47,130 nucleotides of DNA from Ureibacillus sp. (GTDB lineage Bacteria; Bacillota; Bacilli; Bacillales_A; Planococcaceae): contig JAPSJC010000012.1 in NCBI GenBank assembly GCA_031178355.1, positions 1 through 47,130 of the forward strand. Reading direction: 5' to 3'. The position numbers and the translations under genes were made by a program. Of the stretch, positions 27,444 to 35,584 are shown piece by piece. Position 1 is the first letter of the stretch. The number at the start of each line of letters is the position of its first letter. Below the pieces are notes generated by a model. It searched no databases and was not told the DNA's origin. It was given only the letters and a program-made list of their open reading frames with translations.

Positions 27444-27959
27444 CTATTTCCAGTGTGTATCGATGAATACATCTCTTCCTGAGACTTTTCGATCTTCTTT
27501 ATAATGTTCTGGTTCTTTTTTATAATAATCTTGGTGATAATCTTCAGCAAAGTAAAATATATCTGCTTCCTTAATTTCTGTTACAATAGGTTTATGGAAT
27601 TTTTTACTCTCTTCTAATTTTTTCTTAGATTCTTCTGCTAGTAATCGCTGTTCTTCGCTATGATAGAAGATAGCTGTTCGATATTGATCGCCTCGATCAT
27701 GGAATTGACCTCCTGCATCTGTTGGGTCAATTTGCATCCAGAAGATTTCTAATAATTTTTCGTATGGGAATATGCTATTATCAAATTCAATTTGAACAAC
27801 TTCATAATGGCCAGTATTTCCAGTTTTGACTTGTTCATATGTGGGATTTTCAACAGTTCCCCCCATATAACCTGAAGTTACTTTGTGTATGCCATCCCAT
27901 TGGTCAAATGGCTTTACCATACACCAAAAACATCCACCTGCAAAAGTTGCTTTTTCCAA
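27444..27959 (-). CDS. msrA: Peptide-methionine (S)-S-oxide reductase
   Basis: 171-residue cytoplasmic repair enzyme that reduces methionine-S-sulfoxide in proteins. Seen: catalytic GCFWC with Cys10, SGYMGG (about 30), GHYEVVQIEFD, DPTDAGGQFHDRGDQYRTAIF, and the EDYHQDYY motif near the C-terminus. Cys13 is the only other cysteine, so it is the likely resolving residue. No MsrB domain is fused. AGGAGG precedes the ATG. Monocistronic, divergent from the LCP gene. Confidence 0.96.
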   Translation of the reverse strand: MEKATFAGGCFWCMVKPFDQWDGIHKVTSGYMGGTVENPTYEQVKTGNTGHYEVVQIEFDNSIFPYEKLLEIFWMQIDPTDAGGQFHDRGDQYRTAIFYHSEEQRLLAEESKKKLEESKKFHKPIVTEIKEADIFYFAEDYHQDYYKKEPEHYKEDRKVSGRDVFIDTHWK

Positions 27960-28120
27960 AAAACTTCCTCCTCTATGATTAAAACAAATAGAATTGCCTC
28001 ATGCTAAATTTGAGAGTTATGGAGATTTATCTCATAACATGATAATAGTATAAATAACTTAAATATAAAAGATATAATATCTAGATGAAACAAAAGACTA
28101 TATTTAATAGGAGGTTGACA

Positions 28121-29071
28121 ATGGAAGATCATCAACTTCATGAAACAAGAAGTTCAAGGAAGAAGAAAAAGTCAAAAAAAGGTAGATTGTTTCTACTTTT
28201 AACCATAGTGCTTTTTGGTCTATTCGCTATTTATATTTTTTCCGAATATAGAGCTGGTCTAAAACTAGCAGAGGAAATGGAACTACCAGAGCAGCCATTT
28301 ACACCCGACGAGCCAACTGAAAATATCACAAACTATTTAATCATAGGGATTGATAGTAGAGGTGAAGAAAAATCAAGATCGGATACGATGATGATCTTAT
28401 CTAGGAATCATTCTACTAATGAATTAAAACTAGTATCTTTTATGAGAGATATTTATGCCGAGATTCCAGGTTATCAATCTTATAAGTTGAACACTGCTTA
28501 TTTCTTAGGTGGTGTACAATTGTTAAAAGATACACTTTCCACCATGTTTGACATTCCTATTCATCACTATGCAGTCATTGATTTTAAAAGTTTTGAGTCT
28601 TTAATTGATATTATTGCACCCGATGGTATTGAAATTGAAGTGGAAAAAGATATGTCTGCTTTTATTGACGTCTCTTTGACACAAGGTGTTCAGAAATTAA
28701 ATGGTCAGGAACTACTAGGTTACGCTAGATTTAGACATGATGCAGAAGGGGATTTTGGAAGAGTAGAACGACAACAAAAGGTTATTGATGCTATTAAAAA
28801 TGAATTAACATCTCCGCAAAATATAGTGAAAATACCAAAATTGGTTGGTGCTCTCCATGGGTATGTTTCTACAGATCTGACGACTACGGAAGAGATTAAT
28901 ACCATTATCTCTATAGCATTAAAAGGAAAGGTAGATATAGAGAAAATGACTATTCCTGTTGAGGGATCATATCGTTATAACGATTATCAACACGCTGGTT
29001 CTGTAATTGAGATTGATAAAGAATTAAATAAACAAAATTTACATGAATTTATCAATTATGCAGGGGAGTAA
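28121..29071 (+). CDS. LytR-CpsA-Psr (LCP) family wall polymer ligase
   Basis: 316-residue membrane-anchored enzyme expected to transfer teichoic acid or other anionic polymers from undecaprenyl carriers to peptidoglycan. Seen: a Lys-rich cytoplasmic N-terminus (KKKKSKKGR), one membrane segment (about 23-43), then the LCP domain with IGIDSRGEEKSRSDTMM, SFMRDIYAEIPGY, KLNTAYFLGG and a C-terminal RFRHDAEGDFGRVERQQ, which carry the Arg and Asp residues that bind the pyrophosphate lipid. ATG at 28121 is chosen for AGGAGG six bases upstream. The AI-2E family gene follows after 73 bp. Confidence 0.9.
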   Translation: MEDHQLHETRSSRKKKKSKKGRLFLLLTIVLFGLFAIYIFSEYRAGLKLAEEMELPEQPFTPDEPTENITNYLIIGIDSRGEEKSRSDTMMILSRNHSTNELKLVSFMRDIYAEIPGYQSYKLNTAYFLGGVQLLKDTLSTMFDIPIHHYAVIDFKSFESLIDIIAPDGIEIEVEKDMSAFIDVSLTQGVQKLNGQELLGYARFRHDAEGDFGRVERQQKVIDAIKNELTSPQNIVKIPKLVGALHGYVSTDLTTTEEINTIISIALKGKVDIEKMTIPVEGSYRYNDYQHAGSVIEIDKELNKQNLHEFINYAGE

Positions 29072-29144
29072 GCTTTTTACCTTCAAGGTAAAAGTGCTAA
29101 AATAGAATTACATTAATTTGAATTGTGTTTTGTGAGGTGGTTAT

Positions 29145-30368
29145 TTGGAAAGAGAGAGAGAAAATGGTAATGGGAGAACTCCTCCAAAAGAAAGGTCTTT
29201 ATTTTTTTCGACTAAATTTATTCAGTTTTTAGGTGGGAAAAATCTATTATTTACATTAATAGCATTATTATTACTAGGTTTAGTGATATTTGTATTTGAT
29301 AAAGTATCCTTCCTATTTTACCCATTACAAGTACTATTTGAAGTCGTTATTTTACCTGGTGTACTTGCGATTATTGCATATTATTTACTAAGACCATTCT
29401 TACGTATCTTAGTGAAGTGGAGAGTACCACGTGTTTGGGCAATAATTATTTTATATTTAATTGTTTTGGGATTAATCACATTGTTAATCGTAGCCGTTTT
29501 TCCATTCTTAAGGGATCAATTTAAAAACTTAATAGAAGAATTTCCGACTTATTTTATGTCAGTAACTGAAAATATAGTTTCTTTCTTAAATAATTCAAGT
29601 TTCAATGATTTATTTAAACAGTATAATTTTAATTACGATAAAGTACTTACTGATATAACAACGAATATTGCTTCTACTGTACAAAATACATTTTCTGGTG
29701 TTGCAAAAAGCGTTGCATCTGGTATTACTGGTTTCGTATCTACTTTGACTGGTATTGTTTTATCTTTAGTTACGGTACCGTTTATTCTTTTTTACTTATT
29801 GTACGAAGGTGACAAACTACCAAAATTCATTTTAAGTATTTTACCACCCCGCGCAAGAAGTGAAGCAAACCAAGTTATGAAAGAAGTCGATAAACAAGTT
29901 AGTTCATATATTCAAGGTCAAATCTTAGTGTCAATTTGTATTGGTGTTATGATGACGATTGGCTTCTTAATTATTGGTTTACCTTATGCATTGGTTTTAG
30001 GATTCTTAGCAATGATTACTAGTGTTGTGCCGTATTTAGGACCAGCTATTGCGATTACGCCTGCGATTATTATTTCACTAGTTAATTCACCTTTAATGTT
30101 GATCAGTTTAGTAATTGTTTGGACAATCGTTCAACTAATCGAAGGTAAATTAATTACACCGAATATCATGGGAAAATCCTTGTCCATTCACCCGATTACA
30201 ATTATCTTTGTTTTATTAACATCAGGTTCTTTGTTTGGTGTAGCAGGTGTAATTCTTGGTATACCAGGTTACGCAATCCTAAAAGTCGTTGTATCTCATG
30301 TTTACCGATTACTAAAACGACGTTATAACCGATACGAGTCCGATGAATCGAAAAGATTTGAAGTTTAA
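29145..30368 (+). CDS. AI-2E family transporter (PerM/YtvI type)
   Basis: 407-residue integral membrane protein with about eight membrane segments. Seen: the conserved LPYALVLGFLAMITSVVPYLGP stretch (about 279-300) and PITIIFVLLTSGSLFGVAGVILG near the C-terminus. The family includes proteins linked to autoinducer-2 export and to Na+/H+ antiport; substrate cannot be told. TTG start with GTGAGGTGG upstream. It follows the LCP gene in the same direction without a T-tailed terminator, so they may share a transcript. Confidence 0.85.
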   Translation: MERERENGNGRTPPKERSLFFSTKFIQFLGGKNLLFTLIALLLLGLVIFVFDKVSFLFYPLQVLFEVVILPGVLAIIAYYLLRPFLRILVKWRVPRVWAIIILYLIVLGLITLLIVAVFPFLRDQFKNLIEEFPTYFMSVTENIVSFLNNSSFNDLFKQYNFNYDKVLTDITTNIASTVQNTFSGVAKSVASGITGFVSTLTGIVLSLVTVPFILFYLLYEGDKLPKFILSILPPRARSEANQVMKEVDKQVSSYIQGQILVSICIGVMMTIGFLIIGLPYALVLGFLAMITSVVPYLGPAIAITPAIIISLVNSPLMLISLVIVWTIVQLIEGKLITPNIMGKSLSIHPITIIFVLLTSGSLFGVAGVILGIPGYAILKVVVSHVYRLLKRRYNRYESDESKRFEV

Positions 30369-30373
30369 TCATT

Positions 30374-30404
30374 ACACGACAACGTTGCTTGTCGTGTGTT
30401 TTTT
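30374..30404 (+). terminator. Terminator after the AI-2E family gene
   Basis: 9-bp perfect stem (30374-30382 with 30389-30397), 6-nt loop, then GTTTTTTAT. Confidence 0.85.
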
Positions 30405-30454
30405 ATATAAAAAAAGTGAATGATCATAAAAAGTAAGTTTTATAATCATTCACT
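30403..30454 (-). terminator. Terminator after the aminotransferase gene
   Basis: Minus strand: 10-bp stem (30454-30445 with 30424-30415) extended inward by an AT helix, followed by TTTTTTTATATAA. Confidence 0.8.
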
Positions 30455-30460
30455 CATTAT

Positions 30461-31627
30461 TTAAATTGAAATTGAGCGTAATTTTTTGAGCGCTTTTTCT
30501 AATAATTCAACAGGCTGTACTAATGCTAAGCGCACATATCCTTCTCCTTCAGTACCAAATTCAGTACCAGGAACCATAATAACTCCGACTTGCTCAATGG
30601 CTTTATATGCAAATGTCACGCTATCAATCTCATAAGGATATTTTGCCCATACAAACATACCACCAGTCGAAGGTGCAACATCCCAGCCTAAATCGACTAA
30701 CCCTTTCGTTAACACACGATGACGTTCAGAAAAAGTGAAGCGAAGGTCTTCTGTAATTTCTTCTGCATGGTCAAGAGCTAAGGCAGCTGTTGATTGAATT
30801 GGATCGAAAATACCAAAGTCTAGATTAGATTTTAATTGGGCAAAGACTTTGATCATTTCTGCATTTCCAACAATATAAGCAACACGTGTACCTGCTAGAC
30901 TAAAGCTCTTTGATAGAGAGTTGATTTCCATCCCTACTTCTTTTGCACCTGGGGCTGCTAGAAACGTAATGGGACGTTCGCCTGTAAAATAAAACTCCGA
31001 ATAGGCTGCATCGTGTAAAACAATAATGTTAAATTTTTTAGCGAAATTTACAACTTCAGAAAAATACTCAAGTGATGGTGTAGCTGGTACTGGATTTCCC
31101 GGCATATTAATAATTAGTAATTTTGCTTTTTTAGCAATTTCCTCTGGGATTGCATTTAAATTTGGCACGAAGCCTCTTTGTGCATCTAATGGTATATAGT
31201 AACTTGTCGCTCCAGCTAGTTTTATTCCTGCATCATAGGCAACATACGATGGATTCGTTGTTAATACGATATCGCCCGGGTCACAAAACGCAACAGGTAA
31301 GTGGACGAGACCTTCTTGTGAGCCAATCGTTTGAATAACTTCTGTATACGGATCTAGATCTACTTCGTTAACTCTTTTATAATATCTAGCTACAGCCTCT
31401 TTAAATTGATTAGACGCAGATAATGTATATCCATAAGATGATGGAAGAAGACTTAACTTAGATAAATGTTCACGTAATATTTCATGCGGAGGCATATCAG
31501 GGCTTCCTAAACTTAAATCGATAATCTCCATTCCATTTTCCTGTTGTTGCTTAGTTGCAAATCTCTTTAATTCCGAAAAAATAGCCGGTTTATATAATGA
31601 CATTTTTTTTGAAGGTATTATTTCCAA
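30461..31627 (-). CDS. Class I/II PLP-dependent aminotransferase (DapL/MtnE-like)
   Basis: 388-residue cytoplasmic aminotransferase of fold type I. Seen: N-terminal SLGSPDMPP, the IGSQEGL cofactor loop, NMPGNPVP (the NPxG-like motif), HDAAYSEF, and the PLP-lysine motif SLSKSFSLAGTRVAY. The sequence pattern resembles LL-diaminopimelate and methionine aminotransferases (DapL, MtnE) more than PatA from memory. If DapL, it would bypass several steps of the lysine pathway, but that cannot be decided here. TTG start with AGGAGTG upstream. Monocistronic. Confidence 0.88.
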   Translation of the reverse strand: MEIIPSKKMSLYKPAIFSELKRFATKQQQENGMEIIDLSLGSPDMPPHEILREHLSKLSLLPSSYGYTLSASNQFKEAVARYYKRVNEVDLDPYTEVIQTIGSQEGLVHLPVAFCDPGDIVLTTNPSYVAYDAGIKLAGATSYYIPLDAQRGFVPNLNAIPEEIAKKAKLLIINMPGNPVPATPSLEYFSEVVNFAKKFNIIVLHDAAYSEFYFTGERPITFLAAPGAKEVGMEINSLSKSFSLAGTRVAYIVGNAEMIKVFAQLKSNLDFGIFDPIQSTAALALDHAEEITEDLRFTFSERHRVLTKGLVDLGWDVAPSTGGMFVWAKYPYEIDSVTFAYKAIEQVGVIMVPGTEFGTEGEGYVRLALVQPVELLEKALKKLRSISI

Positions 31628-31772
31628 ATTGAATCACTCCTAGATTTTTACCCGTTTAGAGTTAATATTAACATACTAATTAAATGAATTCTGTATTTCA
31701 TTCGAATATATCAATTAAAAGATAGTAAAATAGAAAGAAACAAAAAGAAAACGATAAATTGGAAGTGGGATA

Positions 31773-32576
31773 ATGATTATTCATTCATTGAGTGGACCAA
31801 GTGGAACTGGAAAAAGCTCTAGTGCTCTACATTTTGCGCATGAACATAATATTGAGGCAATTATTGATGATGGCATACTTATACTAAATGGAGAGAAAAT
31901 TGCTGGAACATCTGCAAAATATGCGAATAATACCATTACAGCAATTCGAAGAGCGATCTTTGAAGATGATGAACAGAAAAGGGAAGTAAAAGATGCTATT
32001 TTACAAAAAGATGTTCAATCGGTTTTGATCCTTGGAACTTCTGATAAAATGACCAAAAAAATAGCTCAAAAATTAGAACTGGGGGAAATTCAACATTTCC
32101 ATTATATAGAGGATATACGGACGAATAAAGAAATTCAGATAGCAAAGTTTGTTCGAGGTACACAGGGAATGCATGTCATGCCAATCCCTTATAAACAAGT
32201 GGAGCTAAATATTTTTAAAAGACTGGTTCAAAAGGGATTTGAAATCTTTTCTAAAAACAGCGAGAAACTTGGAGAGACAACACTGATTCGCCCAGAGTTT
32301 CACCAGCAAACCATTGATATATCAAAAAAAGTGTATGTAAACTTGCTAGAATTTATATTAGAAAATTATAAGGATATCTCAAAAATAGACTCAATCCATT
32401 TCAATCTAAAACAGTTTAATCCATCTATTAAACTGGTTGTGTATATACCAATGCCTGTTCTTTACAATGTCATAGAAAAAATTGAAGATTTACAGAAATA
32501 TATCAATCGTCAATTCTTAAAGCATTTTGAATTTCAACCAGCTGAAATACATGTTGTGGTTAAAGGTGTAATGTAA
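31773..32576 (+). CDS. P-loop protein with an Asp23/Gls24-like C-terminal region
   Basis: 267 residues, soluble. Seen: Walker A GPSGTGKSSSALHFA at the extreme N-terminus, then alternating strands and helices to about 180, with no clear Walker B. From about 180 to 267 a region beginning TIDISKKVYVNLLEFIL and ending EIHVVVKGVM has the strand-helix layout and terminal VVVKGV of Asp23/Gls24 proteins. If real, this is a nucleotide-binding domain fused to a membrane-stress type domain. GGAAGTGGG lies before the ATG. Single gene. Function unknown. Confidence 0.75.
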   Translation: MIIHSLSGPSGTGKSSSALHFAHEHNIEAIIDDGILILNGEKIAGTSAKYANNTITAIRRAIFEDDEQKREVKDAILQKDVQSVLILGTSDKMTKKIAQKLELGEIQHFHYIEDIRTNKEIQIAKFVRGTQGMHVMPIPYKQVELNIFKRLVQKGFEIFSKNSEKLGETTLIRPEFHQQTIDISKKVYVNLLEFILENYKDISKIDSIHFNLKQFNPSIKLVVYIPMPVLYNVIEKIEDLQKYINRQFLKHFEFQPAEIHVVVKGVM

Positions 32577-32612
32577 AGGGCGTCTTGTAAGATGACTTGA
32601 CGCCCTAATTTA
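32577..32612 (+). terminator. Hairpin after the P-loop protein gene
   Basis: 8-bp GC-rich stem (32577-32584 with 32599-32606), starting within 3 bases of the stop; the tail AATTTAAT is weak. Confidence 0.6.
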
Positions 32613-32676
32613 ATACGAAGAAGTATATATTAGATTTAAAATATGGTCGTAAGGAAATCCGACATTTTAACAGGTG

Positions 32677-33483
32677 TTAACGATGCGTATCTAATTTTCG
32701 ATCGAACCTAGGGGACCTTTTCTCTACAAATGCGCGGACCCCTTCAGGGAAATCATGAGGATCTACAAATGGAGTGGACCCTTGCCACAGTACGGGTGCA
32801 GAATCGACACATTCTTTTACCGACCTTTTTATTGCTAACAGTGATGCAGGCGACATGCTAGAAACTAATTTTCCCATTCTAATTGAAAAACGATTCAAGT
32901 CCTTTTCTGCTACTAAATAATTTAATAATCCTGCTTTATAAGCTTCCTCTGCTTTGTAAATACGCCCTGTAAAAACAAAATCTTTTGTTGCAGAAGGACC
33001 CACAAGATCCACCAATCTTTTAGCAAATTGATTGTTAATGGTAATACCTAATTTTCCAACAGGGATACCCATTTTTGCTTTATCTGAACCAATGCGAATA
33101 TCGCATGCAAGAGCTAATTCAAGACCTGCTCCCATCGCTGGACCATTAATCACCCCAATGACTGGTAAAGGCAAATTTTCAATTGTTGAAATTGTTTTTT
33201 CCATATGAACAAAAGCTTCTTCCGCTTTTTCTAATGTAATTGAATTAAATTCCTTTATGTCAGAACCCGCGGTAAAGTTTTCTCCTGATCCTCTTAGGAG
33301 AAGCACTTTATTTTTTGCATTTTCTAATGTTTTTAAAGCGATTTTAGCAAGTTGATCCCACATGTTAGCAGTTAAAGCATTTTTAAGTTGAGGCCGATGA
33401 ATCGTAATAATAGCGAGTCCTGCTGTTTCTTGATAGATGATTTTAGCCTCTTCTTCTTCTAAACGCATTGTACGAACTTGCAT
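32677..33483 (-). CDS. Enoyl-CoA hydratase/isomerase family protein
   Basis: 268-residue crotonase-fold enzyme. Seen: ITIHRPQLKNALTA, GSGENFTAGSDIKEF (first oxyanion strand, about 60-74), GPAMGAGLELALACDIRIG (about 104-122) and a C-terminal PEGVRAFVEKRSPRF. The loop glycines for CoA thioester stabilisation are present. A substrate cannot be named. The ATG at 33483 has AAGGGGG 10 bases upstream; 19 further codons upstream lack support. Monocistronic, not in a visible beta-oxidation cluster. Confidence 0.9.
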   Translation of the reverse strand: MQVRTMRLEEEEAKIIYQETAGLAIITIHRPQLKNALTANMWDQLAKIALKTLENAKNKVLLLRGSGENFTAGSDIKEFNSITLEKAEEAFVHMEKTISTIENLPLPVIGVINGPAMGAGLELALACDIRIGSDKAKMGIPVGKLGITINNQFAKRLVDLVGPSATKDFVFTGRIYKAEEAYKAGLLNYLVAEKDLNRFSIRMGKLVSSMSPASLLAIKRSVKECVDSAPVLWQGSTPFVDPHDFPEGVRAFVEKRSPRFDRKLDTHR

Positions 33484-33694
33484 ACGAACATATCCCCCTT
33501 CAGTATGAATACTGTTATTATAGCCTACAAAAATAACCATTCATATAATATTGCAAATTTTCCATCAAATTATCAATTTATAATCTATTGGTATAATATG
33601 AAAAATTGAATTCTAATGTTGTAATAACTACATTAGACAATTGTATAATAGTAAAGTAATGCCAATTGGCAAGAGATTAGGAGGAAGACTCGCG

Positions 33695-33850
33695 ATGGAT
33701 TACATGGTTATCTTAATACTAATCATTGGAATAATTATTTTATGGAAATTAACAAAGAAACTTCTTTCTTTAGGGTTAATCGTAGTTTTGATTTATTTTA
33801 TTTATATTAATTTAGATTCAATTAAAATGTTCCTTCCAAAAGAATGGTGA
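33695..33850 (+). CDS. Small membrane protein, 51 residues
   Basis: Starts MDYMVILILIIG and has two hydrophobic stretches separated by a short basic turn (KLTKKLL), ending FLPKEW. Likely a two-helix or re-entrant membrane protein; family not recognised. AGGAGG lies 10 bases before the ATG at 33695, which is why I prefer it to the upstream ATG at 33641. Confidence 0.65.
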   Translation: MDYMVILILIIGIIILWKLTKKLLSLGLIVVLIYFIYINLDSIKMFLPKEW

Positions 33851-33928
33851 AAATCTTAATTAGTTTAAATAACAAAAAATGTTATAAACTTTAAAATAAC
33901 TGGGACGAATACAATAAGTGAGGTAATT

Positions 33929-34789
33929 ATGGAACAACTAAATATAAAAGATACAAGTTTAATTTTAGAAGGTGGTACTTTTCGTACTGTATTTACTGCA
34001 GGAATTTTAGATGCTTTTTTAGATCATGATATTATGATGCCCTATATCGTTGGAATCTCAGCTGGTGCAATTAATGCTTGTTCATATGTATCTAAACAAA
34101 AAGAGCGCACTTTACGAGTTTTAACGGATTATCGTCATGATAAGCGTTATATGGGATTCCAAAATTTCATAAAAGAAAAAAGTTTGTTCGGATTAAATTT
34201 TGCTTATGATGTCGTCCCGAACCAATTAGATTTATTTGACTGGGAAACTTTTCAATCATATAAAGGATCTGTTCAATTTGGTGTGACTAACGCAAAAACA
34301 GGGCAAGTGGAATATAAAAATGCAATTGAAATGGATAAAAGCTGTACTCTATTACGTGCAACATGTGCAATTCCTGTTCTATTTCCTGAAATTAAATTAG
34401 GAGATGAACCCTATTTCGATGGGGGTTTGGCAGACCCTATACCAATTCGCAAAGCAATTGCAGATGGTTATACAAACCATGTCATTATATTAACTAGACC
34501 AAAAGGGTATCGAAAACATACCGACCGCCAAAGTAAATTTACTATGAAGCTTTTAAGTGCAAGATATCCAAAATTAGTTGAAACAATGAGAAAACGTGTC
34601 ATCCGTTATAACGAGACAATTCGTACTATTGAAAGATTAGAAGAACAAGGAAAAGTATTCGTCTTCAGACCAGAACATCCTTTACAAAGTTTAGAAAAGG
34701 ACGTTAATGTAATGCGTAAAAGCTATAATCTTGGATATAAACAAGCAATCGATCGAATGGAAGCATTGAAAGATTTTTTAAATTTATAG
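33929..34789 (+). CDS. Patatin-like phospholipase (YjjU-like)
   Basis: 286-residue serine hydrolase of the bacterial patatin group. Seen: glycine-rich oxyanion segment EGGTFRTVFTAG (14-25), nucleophile elbow GISAGAIN (Ser44), and catalytic Asp in YFDGGLADP (about 168). The Ser-Asp dyad is intact. No signal peptide, so probably cytoplasmic or membrane-associated; lipid substrate unknown. GTGAGG precedes the ATG. It follows the small membrane protein gene by 78 bp. Confidence 0.9.
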   Translation: MEQLNIKDTSLILEGGTFRTVFTAGILDAFLDHDIMMPYIVGISAGAINACSYVSKQKERTLRVLTDYRHDKRYMGFQNFIKEKSLFGLNFAYDVVPNQLDLFDWETFQSYKGSVQFGVTNAKTGQVEYKNAIEMDKSCTLLRATCAIPVLFPEIKLGDEPYFDGGLADPIPIRKAIADGYTNHVIILTRPKGYRKHTDRQSKFTMKLLSARYPKLVETMRKRVIRYNETIRTIERLEEQGKVFVFRPEHPLQSLEKDVNVMRKSYNLGYKQAIDRMEALKDFLNL

Positions 34790-34933
34790 AAGCAATATAA
34801 AATTAACCTCTAGGGTGCCTATATTTGTTTGGGTGTAACCTTCATGTAAAAGTTTACAAATTTTCTAGAAAAGAATAAAATTTATAGAGTAAAGGCAAAT
34901 CTTATCTTAAAAATGTTAAGGGAGTTTAACAAC

Positions 34934-35359
34934 ATGTTAAAAACAGAAGTATTTAATCAACTAAAACAAGCGATGAGAGATAAAGATGTGATTGCAAAAG
35001 GCGTTTTGTCATTATTAAAGTCTGGTCTTGATAGTGCTGAAAAAGAAAAAGGCGGAGCATTAACACCTGAAGAAGAAATCTCAATCATTAACCGTGAAAT
35101 TAAGCAGACGAATCAATCTTTAGATGGTGCAAAACAAGCAGGACGAAATGATTTAGTTGAAAAAGAAGAAGCAAAATTAGACATACTAAAAAGTTTTCTA
35201 CCAAAACAACTAACAGAAGAAGAAATTATTTCTTTATTAACGGAAGCTGGTATTATTAAAGGAATGAATATGGGTGAGGCAATGAAAATTGCAAAACCGA
35301 TCCTTACAGGTAAAGCAGATGGTGCAACCATTTCAAAGGTTGTAAAATCTTTAATTTAA
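34934..35359 (+). CDS. yqeY: GatB/YqeY domain protein
   Basis: 141-residue helical protein. Seen: KQAMRDKDVIAKGVLSLL at the N-terminus, SIINREIKQ, and the C-terminal GEAMKIAKPILTGKADGATISKVVK. The domain matches the tail of GatB, the tRNA amidotransferase subunit, but the free-standing protein's role is unsettled. In many Bacillales it follows rpsU; no rpsU lies directly upstream here. The ATG at 34934 is preceded by AAGGGAG. Confidence 0.93.
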   Translation: MLKTEVFNQLKQAMRDKDVIAKGVLSLLKSGLDSAEKEKGGALTPEEEISIINREIKQTNQSLDGAKQAGRNDLVEKEEAKLDILKSFLPKQLTEEEIISLLTEAGIIKGMNMGEAMKIAKPILTGKADGATISKVVKSLI

Positions 35360-35373
35360 TCCAAGAATGTAAA

Positions 35374-35408
35374 AGAGGTTTCTCAATTTATTAGGAGAAG
35401 CCTTTTTG
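35374..35408 (+). terminator. Terminator after yqeY
   Basis: 9-bp stem with one G-T pair (35376-35384 with 35395-35403), 10-nt loop, then TTTTTG. Confidence 0.7.
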
Positions 35409-35430
35409 TTTGAGTATGTATTTGATATTG

Positions 35431-35459
35431 TTGACAGAAAATTGATACTTTTCTACAAA
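35431..35459 (+). promoter_or_regulatory. Predicted promoter of the PAS-GGDEF-EAL gene
   Basis: -35 TTGACA (35431-35436), 17-bp spacer, weak -10 TACAAA (35454-35459). Confidence 0.45.
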
Positions 35460-35499
35460 TTTCGCCAAAGTTCTATCTACTATATTGTAAATTAACCTT

Positions 35500-35535
35500 T
35501 AATAACTTAATATTATTACAACTATTAAGTTATTA
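35500..35535. repeat. 13-bp perfect inverted repeat before the PAS-GGDEF-EAL gene
   Basis: 35500-35512 is the exact inverted complement of 35523-35535, with a 10-bp spacer. It lies between the predicted promoter and the ribosome site. It is a good shape for a dimeric repressor operator or an mRNA hairpin. Confidence 0.7.
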
Positions 35536-35584
35536 TTATTGACCGACGAGTTTCTCGAAAATTGAGAATGGAGTGGTTACTCAA

